64,000 bases of DNA, from contig JBFWVZ010000002.1 in the NCBI GenBank assembly GCA_050246475.1, positions 124,001 to 188,000 of the forward strand, written 5' to 3'. Position numbers and translations under genes: made by a program. The DNA is from CADEEL01 sp050246475 (GTDB taxonomy: Bacteria; Pseudomonadota; Alphaproteobacteria; Caulobacterales; Aquidulcibacteraceae). The notes beneath the pieces are model-generated. The model was not told the origin of the DNA, did no database searches, and was given only the letters and a program-made list of their open reading frames with translations. Shown piece by piece: positions 44,058 through 50,964 of this stretch. The number at the start of each line of letters is the position of its first letter. Position 1 is the first letter of the stretch.

Positions 44058-44075
44058 GGGTGACTGCCTCGTCCC
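44058..44075. repeat. Decayed REP-like element
   Basis: GGGTGACTGCCTCGTCCC, a diverged form of GGTGACTGTCCCC, at the right edge of module B where module A has an intact copy. Confidence 0.45.
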
Positions 44076-44095
44076 GCGCGCACCTCCCGGCCAAA

Positions 44096-44683
44096 TCATC
44101 GACCCACCAGCGCGAACCGCGCACACTCCATTACTCTTGGGGAACCTCGACGCCTCACAATGCAACCAGCGGCAATGGCTTGCCCGTTCGACAAAAGGAC
44201 AAAGTACGGTCTTGGGGAGAGGCTGAGCGATCCGATCGAGCCGCCCGACACATACATCATGCGAACATCTTCTGCACCGCTCCGTTCGAGTTCCACGGCG
44301 AACTCGGCGAGGCGATGAACATTCATGCTGTCTAGCACGCTGGGCCCTTCACCCACCACATGGAGCAACAAAATCGGATCGCTCAGCTGACAAACTCCAC
44401 CGAGCCGAACAACAGCGTCAACTAGCGCTACCCTAACGCTAGCCGCATTGCCGCTCTCGCGAAGACAGTACGCCGGCGGATGCGAGATCACCTGCACATT
44501 GTAGTCTGTGCGGTAATCAAAGCATCGAAGCTGCGGATTGAGCAGGCACGAAAGTGGGGGCGCCTGCGTCCGGTTCGAATGCCCGCCAAATGCCAGAATT
44601 GAACCAGCCAACACGACAACGATCAGCACGAACACCACGACAGAGACGAACCGCGCTCCGCGAGGACGAGAACCTGAGTTCAC
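44096..44683 (-). CDS. Single-pass membrane protein of unknown function (module C cargo)
   Basis: 195 residues from GTG 44683, preceded by GGGAGGGAGAG. A basic N-terminus (RPRGAR), one membrane helix (about 14-34), then an extracytoplasmic part starting CLLNPQLRCFDYR, comparable to MNPRLRC in the module B product. Two further Cys near GVCQLS and CIVRRR. No family recognised. The start sits at the end of a third, shorter hlyD-like segment. Confidence 0.65.
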   Translation of the reverse strand: MNSGSRPRGARFVSVVVFVLIVVVLAGSILAFGGHSNRTQAPPLSCLLNPQLRCFDYRTDYNVQVISHPPAYCLRESGNAASVRVALVDAVVRLGGVCQLSDPILLLHVVGEGPSVLDSMNVHRLAEFAVELERSGAEDVRMMYVSGGSIGSLSLSPRPYFVLLSNGQAIAAGCIVRRRGSPRVMECARFALVGR

Positions 44684-44728
44684 CTCTCCCTCCCGCCGCT
44701 TCCGCAATTCACGCAATTGGCAACGGCG
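44680..44728 (-). pseudogene. Short, decayed hlyD 3' end (module C)
   Basis: About 48 bases alignable with the extreme 3' end of the other two remnants (TCACCT.TCCCTCCC and GCAATTGGC.AC shared, plus orientation), placed exactly upstream of the module C gene start with the same GTGA junction. Too short to be certain on its own. Confidence 0.5.
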
Positions 44729-44785
44729 GAGAAACTGAATCATGGACCCCGGACATTTGCTTCGCAAATTCCGGGGATCGGCGAT
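44729..44785. repeat. P1-type palindrome
   Basis: CCCCGGACATTTGC facing GCAAATTCCGGGG (44747-44776), preceded by GAGAAACTGAATCATGG, which matches GAGAAACTGAACCATGG at 43306 and decayed forms near 60529. Confidence 0.75.
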
Positions 44786-44791
44786 CAATCC

Positions 44792-44819
44792 TATTCCCTA
44801 TTCCCTATTCCGTATTCCC
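44792..44819. repeat. 7-bp tandem repeat array, four TATTCC(C/G) units
   Basis: Three TATTCCC units and one TATTCCG, to the right of a P1 palindrome and about 60 bases before the start of the following acetyltransferase gene. Confidence 0.88.
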
Positions 44820-44878
44820 CACTCACTACCCACTGTCTCAGCGCTTGACGCGCCCGCTCCCTGTGAGACCATCGCCGG

Positions 44879-45421
44879 ATGATCGCGATTGATCGTGCGT
44901 TGCTCACTGATCGCCTCCGCTTGGAGCCGGTGACGGCCGCGATCTGCGAACACGCCAATGCCGGCCCCGAATACCTCGCCAAGAAACTGGACGCCGACAT
45001 TCCGCCCGATTGGATCCGCGCGGGGCTTCCCTTGGTGCGCCACCGCCAGCCGGCGCTGCGCCCGTGGCGGCCGATCCGCGCCGTCGTCATCCACCAGGGC
45101 GATTGCCGCGTGATCGGGGACATCCGCTTCGAGCGCACCAGCGAGCCCGAGGAGGTCATCTACGAGATCGGCTACGCCATCATCCAGGATTACCGCCGCC
45201 AAGGCTTCGCCGTGGAGGCGGCGGGGCGGGTGATCGATTGGCTGTTCGATCGCGGCTGCGCCGATCTCGTCATCGCGGGCTGCGACCGGAAGAACCGCCC
45301 CTCTGTGCGGACGCTCCGGAAGCTCGGCTTCTGGCTCGACGGCTCGCGCGGGGCCGCCTTTTGGTGGCGGCTCACGCCGGAGTTACGCGAAGAACGCCTT
45401 GCACGCGACGCGCGCGCTTGA
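44879..45421 (+). CDS. GNAT family N-acetyltransferase
   Basis: 180 residues. Acetyl-CoA loop YRRQGFAVEAAGRVIDWLF (about 110-128) with the upstream GYAIIQDY strand, and the C-terminal NRPSVRTLRKLGF motif. It resembles RimJ/RimL-type enzymes acting on proteins or small molecules; the substrate is unknown. It follows tandem repeats with no other obvious promoter. Confidence 0.85.
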   Translation: MIAIDRALLTDRLRLEPVTAAICEHANAGPEYLAKKLDADIPPDWIRAGLPLVRHRQPALRPWRPIRAVVIHQGDCRVIGDIRFERTSEPEEVIYEIGYAIIQDYRRQGFAVEAAGRVIDWLFDRGCADLVIAGCDRKNRPSVRTLRKLGFWLDGSRGAAFWWRLTPELREERLARDARA

Positions 45422-45498
45422 AGCGCCGCCCCCGGCCATGCTTACGTCAGCGTCAATGATCGGCTGGGGCCCACCCCGGCGCGGGGAGCCCCTTTTCC

Positions 45499-47292
45499 AT
45501 GAACATCGTCATCGTCGCCGGGATTCTGATCACGCTGATCACAATCGTCCCGGTCCTGCTCCAGCTGCGCTCGCATCCGCGGGGGCTGGTCGTGCTCTTC
45601 TTCGCCGAGATGTGGGAGCGCTTTTCCTATTACGGGATGCGCGGGCTGCTCATCTTCTATCTCACCCAGCACTTTCTGTTCTCTGACAGTTTCAGCCAGG
45701 GCCAATACGGCGCCTACACCTCGCTCGTTTATCTCGTTCCGCTGATCGGCGGCTTCATCGCGGACCGCTATCTCGGCACGCGCAAGGCCATCGCCTTCGG
45801 CGCGCTGCTGCTGGTGGCGGGCCACTTCCTGATGGGCGTCGAGCAGCCGCCGGCCACGCAGGTGCTCACCTATCAGGGCGCGCAGTACGAGTTCTCCGCC
45901 GAAGGGCGCATGGGCGATCGCGAAGTGCTGCTGATGGTGGAGGGCGTCGGCTATACGGTCGGCGCGGGCGAAGGCGGCGGCCTGGCGATCAACAATCTTC
46001 CGGCAAGTGCGCCGCTGCCGGCGCTGCTGGCGCCGGGCAGCTACGAACTCTCCGTCACCGGGCGCGATCCGCTCTTTGTCGGCTTCTTCTATCTCGCGCT
46101 CTCGCTCATCATCGTGGGCGTCGGCTTCCTCAAGCCCAACATCTCCACGATCGTCGGCCAGCTTTACGGCGAGGACGATCCCAGGCGCGATCCAGGCTTC
46201 ACGCTCTATTATTACGGCATCAATCTCGGCGCGTTCTGGGCCTCGATCCTGTGCGGCTATGTCGGCCAAACCATCGGCTGGTGGGCGGGCTTCGGCTTGG
46301 CCGGCGTCGGCATGGCGGTGGGCTGGCTCGTCTTCGTGCTGGGCAAGCCGATGCTCGAAGGGCGCGGCGAACCGCCAGAGCCTGAAAAGCTCAAGGCGCC
46401 CGTCATGGGCATCTTCAACCGCGAGATCATCATCTACCTGCTCGCGTTCTTGAGCCTTGGCGTCATCTGGTTCCTCGTCCAGCGCAACGAGCTTGTCGGC
46501 TACATGCTGGGCGCGGGCTCCATCGTCGTGCTTGGATACCTCTTCTGGTTCATGGCCACGAAGATCGACAAGGTGCAGCGCGAGCGGATGATCCTCGCGC
46601 TCATCCTGATTGCGGCGTCGGTCGTCTTCTGGACCTTGTTCGAGCAGGCGGGCTCCTCGCTCAACCAGTTCGCCGAGCGCAACACGCAGCTGCAGATTTG
46701 GCCGACGGAGACTTTGACCATCGGCCCGATCACGCTCGACATGAGCTTCACCGCGCCGCAAGCGCAGAGCTTCAATGCGGGCTTCATTCTGCTCTTGGCG
46801 CCGGTCTTCTCCGCGCTCTGGGCTCTTTTGGAAAAGGTAAGGCGCGACCCGAACGACACGCTGAAGTTCGGCCTCGCGCTCATCCAAGTGGGCTTGGGCT
46901 TCTTCGTGCTCGTCTATGGCGCGCAATTCGCGGATGAGAATTACCGCGTGCCGCTCATCTTCCTGGCGCTCGCCTACTTGCTGCACACGACGGGCGAACT
47001 CTGCCTCTCGCCTGTGGGGCTCTCGATGGTGACGAAGATGAGCGCCGCGGCCGTCGTCTCGACCATGATGGCGGTGTGGTTCCTTTCCTCCGCGTGGGCG
47101 CAATGGATCGGCGGCATCATCGCGCAGCTGACCGCGACCGAGACCGTCGCGGGCCAGGTGTTGGATCCCGCCGGCGCGTTAAGGACGTATGTCGAGGTCT
47201 TCCAGACGATCGGCATCGTGGCTGTCGTGATCGGGATCGTGCTCTCCTTGCTGAGCTGGTGGCTCAACAAGCTCGCGCACAAGCAGCACTAG
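45499..47292 (+). CDS. Proton-dependent oligopeptide transporter (POT/PTR family)
   Basis: 597 residues, 12-14 membrane helices. The ExxER motif reads EMWERFSYYGMRGLL (residues about 37-51) and the FYxxINxG-type motif YYYGINLGAF. It imports di- and tripeptides with protons. Two insertions relative to standard members: about residues 113-190 (a Gly/Ala-rich extramembrane segment with GGGLAINNL) and about 395-435. A hairpin directly follows the stop codon. Confidence 0.92.
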   Translation: MNIVIVAGILITLITIVPVLLQLRSHPRGLVVLFFAEMWERFSYYGMRGLLIFYLTQHFLFSDSFSQGQYGAYTSLVYLVPLIGGFIADRYLGTRKAIAFGALLLVAGHFLMGVEQPPATQVLTYQGAQYEFSAEGRMGDREVLLMVEGVGYTVGAGEGGGLAINNLPASAPLPALLAPGSYELSVTGRDPLFVGFFYLALSLIIVGVGFLKPNISTIVGQLYGEDDPRRDPGFTLYYYGINLGAFWASILCGYVGQTIGWWAGFGLAGVGMAVGWLVFVLGKPMLEGRGEPPEPEKLKAPVMGIFNREIIIYLLAFLSLGVIWFLVQRNELVGYMLGAGSIVVLGYLFWFMATKIDKVQRERMILALILIAASVVFWTLFEQAGSSLNQFAERNTQLQIWPTETLTIGPITLDMSFTAPQAQSFNAGFILLLAPVFSALWALLEKVRRDPNDTLKFGLALIQVGLGFFVLVYGAQFADENYRVPLIFLALAYLLHTTGELCLSPVGLSMVTKMSAAAVVSTMMAVWFLSSAWAQWIGGIIAQLTATETVAGQVLDPAGALRTYVEVFQTIGIVAVVIGIVLSLLSWWLNKLAHKQH

Positions 47293-47306
47293 ACGAGGTT
47301 CTTGCA

Positions 47307-47340
47307 GCGGATCGGGCGCAAGCGTTTGCGCGCGATCCGC
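47307..47340 (+). terminator. Possible transcription terminator after the peptide transporter
   Basis: GCGGATCG...GCGCAA facing TTGCGC...CGATCCGC, about 14 bp of stem 14 bases after the stop. No T-run follows, so it may act as an mRNA-end-protecting hairpin instead of an intrinsic terminator. Confidence 0.5.
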
Positions 47341-47520
47341 CGCCGGGCCACACTGCCCCCCGGTCAGCGCTCCCGGGCGGGCGTTAACCGCTCAGTCCGC
47401 ACGCCGCCCCAATCGGGCCGTTGCGGCGCCTGATTCAGGCGTCGTTGGGCCGCGATTGCTTACTAAATAGTGACTCGGCGCTCGGGGCTCCTCCCGAAGC
47501 CGGGACCGGAGCCGCCGCCG

Positions 47521-48894
47521 ATGACCAGAGCCAGAGCCAGATCCAGGGCGAAACAGGCCAACGCCGTTTCACCGGGCGGGCTCGATTTGCTGCTCGGCTG
47601 GAAGCACGACGATTCAAAGGATCCGATCGGCTTCGGCGCGCCGCGCGCGGCCGCCACGCCCTCCGAAAGCGAAGTCCCGCTGCTCTATGGCGAAGACCGC
47701 CATTTGGTGACGATCGCGCCGACGGGCGCGGGCAAAGGCCGCTCCGTCATCATCCCGAACCTCTTGCGCTTCGAGGGCTCCGTCATCGTCATCGATCCCA
47801 AGGGCGAGACGTGGCACGTCACGCAGCGCCGCCGCCGCGAAATGGGCCAGGAGGTGCGCCTTCTCGATCCCTTCGGCGCGGTCTCGCGGCGCACGGACAG
47901 CCTCAATCCGTTCGACCTTTTCGATCGCCCCGGCGCGCTGCTCGATGCGGACGCTGAAATGCTCGCCTCGCTGCTCGCGGGCGACGCGGGCTTTCACAAA
48001 GAGCCCTTCTGGGACAATTGGGGCCGCTCCCTGATGAGCGGCGTCATCGCCGCTGTCGCCGAGACGGGCGGCGTGGGCGAGCGCCATTTCGGCAAAGTCC
48101 GCGAAATCCTGATGAGCGACGACGCGGTCTATAATCTCGCCGCGCTCATCGAAGCGAACGATAATCTCAATCGCCTCTCCAAGCAGAACATCTCAAGCTT
48201 CCTGCCCATCACGGAGCAAACCCGCTCCGGCATCCTCTCGACGGCGCAATCCTATCTCAAGGTCGTCAATTCCGATTCCGCGCTGCGCTCGCTCTCCCGC
48301 TCCACGATCGATCTCGACGCCGTGCGGCGCGGCGATCCGATGACGATCTACATCGTCATCCCGCCCGACAAGCTCGAAAGCCACGGCGCGCTGCTGCGCC
48401 TTTGGGTAGGCGCGCTCATGCTCACCGTCATGGGCCGCAAGAAGCGCCCGAAGCGCTCCACGCTCTTCCTGCTCGATGAATGCGCGCAGCTCGGCGAGTT
48501 CGGCCCGCTGCGGCAATCCATGACGCTGCTGCGCGGCTACGGCCTGCAGGTGTGGCCGTTCTTCCAGGATCTCTCGCAACTGCAGCGGCTCTATCCGAAG
48601 GATTGGCGCACGATCTTCAACAATGCCGGCGTCTTCCAGCTCTTCGGCGTCGCCAACCATTTGATGGCGAAAGAATCGAGCGAACTCATCGGCGACATCG
48701 ACGCCGACATGCTCCGCAACATGGCCAAGGATCGCCAGATCATCGCGATCTCCAGCGACAAAGCGATGAGCGCGCGCCTGCCGGATTATTTGAAGGATGC
48801 GCCCTTCGCCGGGCAATGGGATCCCAATCCCATGTTCGAAACGCTCGATGCGCCGACGCCCGCCCCAAGGAAACGCGGCGGCCCCGCGCGCTAG
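47521..48894 (+). CDS. VirD4/TraG-family ATPase (type IV coupling protein-like)
   Basis: 457 residues from ATG 47521; a GTG at 47470 would add 17 residues. Walker A APTGAGKGRSVIIPNLLRF is near residue 67 and Walker B LFLLDECAQLG near 320, with the DPKGETW, SLNPFD, FWDNWG and FNNAGVFQLFGVAN blocks of VirD4/TraG proteins. Typical members have an N-terminal membrane anchor, which is missing here. No relaxase, VirB or conjugation genes are in the window. It may export DNA or effectors with distant partners or be a remnant that kept its ATPase. Confidence 0.85.
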   Translation: MTRARARSRAKQANAVSPGGLDLLLGWKHDDSKDPIGFGAPRAAATPSESEVPLLYGEDRHLVTIAPTGAGKGRSVIIPNLLRFEGSVIVIDPKGETWHVTQRRRREMGQEVRLLDPFGAVSRRTDSLNPFDLFDRPGALLDADAEMLASLLAGDAGFHKEPFWDNWGRSLMSGVIAAVAETGGVGERHFGKVREILMSDDAVYNLAALIEANDNLNRLSKQNISSFLPITEQTRSGILSTAQSYLKVVNSDSALRSLSRSTIDLDAVRRGDPMTIYIVIPPDKLESHGALLRLWVGALMLTVMGRKKRPKRSTLFLLDECAQLGEFGPLRQSMTLLRGYGLQVWPFFQDLSQLQRLYPKDWRTIFNNAGVFQLFGVANHLMAKESSELIGDIDADMLRNMAKDRQIIAISSDKAMSARLPDYLKDAPFAGQWDPNPMFETLDAPTPAPRKRGGPAR

Positions 48895-49019
48895 CATCGC
48901 AAATTCATCCTAAATGCGCGCCCGAACGCGCGCCGCGCGATTGCGTTTGACGGCGCATGGCCCCGGCGCCACTCGTTAGGCTGGGCCGCAATGCATGCGG
49001 CTCGCGGGGCGTTAAGCGC

Positions 49020-49310
49020 ATGTTTGGACGCATTCTTCGCGCGATCGGCGGCTTCTTCGGCGCGATCTGGAGCTGGCTCGGCCGGCGCGTGACGGCGATC
49101 GGCGGCTGGATGCGCCGGCGTCCAATCTGGGCGACGATCCTCGCACTCTTTCTGATCGGTCTTTACAGCGTTGCGCTCTTGGGCGGCGGCCTGGCGGGCG
49201 GCGTTCTCGCCGAACGCGAAAATCTTCCCAACCGCATCGCCGCGCGCCTTGATGGTCGCAAATCCGCATCGGCAACCGCTCCGGCGGCGGCGGCGGCATC
49301 GCGGAAGTGA
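49020..49310 (+). CDS. N-terminal membrane-anchor part of a frameshifted PQQ dehydrogenase
   Basis: 96 residues as an open frame. A basic amphipathic start and one membrane helix (about 37-59, ATILALFLIGLYSVALLGGG) precede AERENLPNRIAARLDGRK. After about residue 81 the frame is Ala/Ser-rich and ends at TGA 49310, overlapping GTG 49307 of the next frame. Adding one A to the AAA at 49260-49262 joins it in frame to IRIGNRSGGGGGIAEV and the following dehydrogenase. Read alone it could be a separate small protein, but the join is too neat for chance. Confidence 0.7.
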   Translation: MFGRILRAIGGFFGAIWSWLGRRVTAIGGWMRRRPIWATILALFLIGLYSVALLGGGLAGGVLAERENLPNRIAARLDGRKSASATAPAAAAASRK

Positions 49311-50776
49311 ACGGCAACATCGTTTTCGCCTCGCCGCTTGGGCGCTTCGGCTATTTGAACGACGAAAACGTACTCGCGCCGCTCGATCTGCGCGTGCCGA
49401 TGGGCCTGGAGCGGCTGCGCGAAAGCCCGCTCATGGAAGACCCGCTCTTCTCCATCGGCGAATTCCGCACCCACGATCTCTTCGCGCGCGACGCCGGCAA
49501 CGGCCGCTGGGAGCTCTACGCCTCCTTCTCCCGTTTCCAGCGCGAGAATTGCTTCCAGTTCGTGGTCGCGCGCACAATGCTCGAAACGACGGAGCATGGC
49601 GTCCGCCCCGTTGATGGGGAATGGGAGGACGTGTTCGTCGCCCGCCCCGGCTGCATCCGCTACAAGGATCATTCGTGGCGCTTCATCGGCACGCAGGCCT
49701 CCGGCCGCATGCAGATGCTCAACGAAACCACGATGCTCATCTCCGTCGGCGATCACCAATTCGACGGCTTCAACGACGCCTGGAACGCGCCGATGGATCC
49801 CGAGACCGATATCGGCAAAATCGTCGCGCTCGATCTCACCACGCGCCAATCGCGCATCTACGCGTCGGGATTCCGCAACCCGCAGGGCCTCGTCGTGCGG
49901 CGCGACGGCACGATCTGGGAAACGGAGCATGGCCCGCAAGGCGGCGATGAGATCAACAATGTGCGCGAAGGCGCCAATTACGGCTGGCCGCTCGTCACCT
50001 ACGGGATGAATTACGGCTATCCGCGCCGCAACTGGCCGACCGATCCGCGCCCCGGCCACCACGAAGGCTACGAGCGCCCGGCTTGGGCCTTCACGCCCTC
50101 GGTCGGCACGAGCAATCTGATCGAGGCCGATCCCGATGAGTTTCCGAACTGGCGCGGCGATCTTCTGCTGACATCGTTGCGCGCCTCGACGCTCTTCCAT
50201 GTCCGCACGTACGAAAACCGCGTGATCTATATCGAGCCGGTTCACGTGTTCGGCCGCGAGCGCCTGCGCGACATCATCTCAAGGCGCGACGGCACGATCG
50301 TCATCATGACGGACCTCGGCTCGCTCATTTTCGTGCGCAACGCCGAGCGCCACGCCGATGCGCCGCGCGAATTCACCGTGACCGGGCTCTCCACGCTCTC
50401 CGATCCGCTGCCGGAGGAAGCCCCGATCGACGACACCGGCCCGCCTGTGCCGCGCGGGCGCCAGATGTATTCGATCGGCTGCGCGCAATGCCATTCGCTC
50501 GCGGGCGAGATCGGCATCGGCCCGCCGCTCAACGGCGTGGTCGGCCGCCGCGTCGGCGCGGTGGAGGGCTACGGCTATTCGCCGGCGCTTGCGAACTATG
50601 ACGGCGTCTGGACCGAGGAGCTGCTGCGCTCCTTCATCACCGAGCCGGAGCGGCACTTCCGCGGCACCACGATGCCGCCCGCCTCCATCTCCTGGATCGA
50701 AGCGCCCAACATCATCGCCTTCCTGCGCACCACGCAGCTGGGCGACACGCCGATGGAAGAGGAAGCGGCGCGCTGA
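49307..50776 (+). CDS. PQQ-dependent sugar/aldose-type dehydrogenase with C-terminal cytochrome c
   Basis: 489 residues as the open frame from GTG 49307; the natural protein probably starts at 49020 (see the preceding entry). The beta-propeller is of the soluble glucose/sorbosone dehydrogenase type (PQGLVVRRDGTIWETEHGPQGGDEIN, GANYGWPLVTYG, TPSVGTS). A cytochrome c domain follows near residue 380 with the heme motif CAQCH and the later TTMPP Met ligand. It would oxidise a sugar or alcohol in the periplasm and pass electrons to the respiratory chain. It has no signal sequence without the upstream frame. Confidence 0.85.
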   Translation: MNGNIVFASPLGRFGYLNDENVLAPLDLRVPMGLERLRESPLMEDPLFSIGEFRTHDLFARDAGNGRWELYASFSRFQRENCFQFVVARTMLETTEHGVRPVDGEWEDVFVARPGCIRYKDHSWRFIGTQASGRMQMLNETTMLISVGDHQFDGFNDAWNAPMDPETDIGKIVALDLTTRQSRIYASGFRNPQGLVVRRDGTIWETEHGPQGGDEINNVREGANYGWPLVTYGMNYGYPRRNWPTDPRPGHHEGYERPAWAFTPSVGTSNLIEADPDEFPNWRGDLLLTSLRASTLFHVRTYENRVIYIEPVHVFGRERLRDIISRRDGTIVIMTDLGSLIFVRNAERHADAPREFTVTGLSTLSDPLPEEAPIDDTGPPVPRGRQMYSIGCAQCHSLAGEIGIGPPLNGVVGRRVGAVEGYGYSPALANYDGVWTEELLRSFITEPERHFRGTTMPPASISWIEAPNIIAFLRTTQLGDTPMEEEAAR

Positions 50777-50832
50777 TCGCCGCTCCCCGGCAGAGCGCGT
50801 AACGCGAGAGAAAAGAGCCCTAGCGGCCGCTC

Positions 50833-50913
50833 GCTCGGCCCTCGCGAAAGCGAGGGCCCAGCGGCTACAAGTCGACGAAAGACCGTGGACCCTCGCCTAC
50901 GCGAGGGTCGAGC
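50833..50913. repeat. Double-hairpin intergenic element, copy 8
   Basis: 81 bp between the convergent dehydrogenase and receptor genes. Left arm GGCCCTCGC/GCGAGGGCC; right arm GACCCTCGC/GCGAGGGTC with loop CTAC. Confidence 0.9.
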
Positions 50914-50925
50914 GGTTAGGGCGAC

Positions 50926-50960
50926 TAGTCCCTAATCCGCAATCCCCAATCCCTAGTTCC
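50926..50960. repeat. 7-bp tandem repeat array, five diverged units
   Basis: TAGTCCC, TAATCCG, CAATCCC, CAATCCC, TAGTTCC in strict 7-base phase, 12 bases to the right of double-hairpin copy 8 and 4 bases from the receptor stop codon. An old array compared with 40207. Confidence 0.75.
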
Positions 50961-50964
50961 GCTC

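Noticed and set aside
44560..44585. GGTTCGAATGCC resembling a tRNA T-arm
   Set aside because: No acceptor, D-arm or anticodon stem can be built around it, and it lies inside the coding region of the gene at 44096-44683.
45442..47103. 553-codon minus-strand open frame opposite the peptide transporter
   Set aside because: Antisense shadow with Arg/Glu/His-rich, unfolded composition; the plus-strand frame is a clear POT transporter.
47427..47441. CGCCTGATTCAGGCG palindrome upstream of the VirD4-like gene as an operator
   Set aside because: Only 7-base arms, single occurrence, no adjacent regulator; could be chance in GC-rich DNA.
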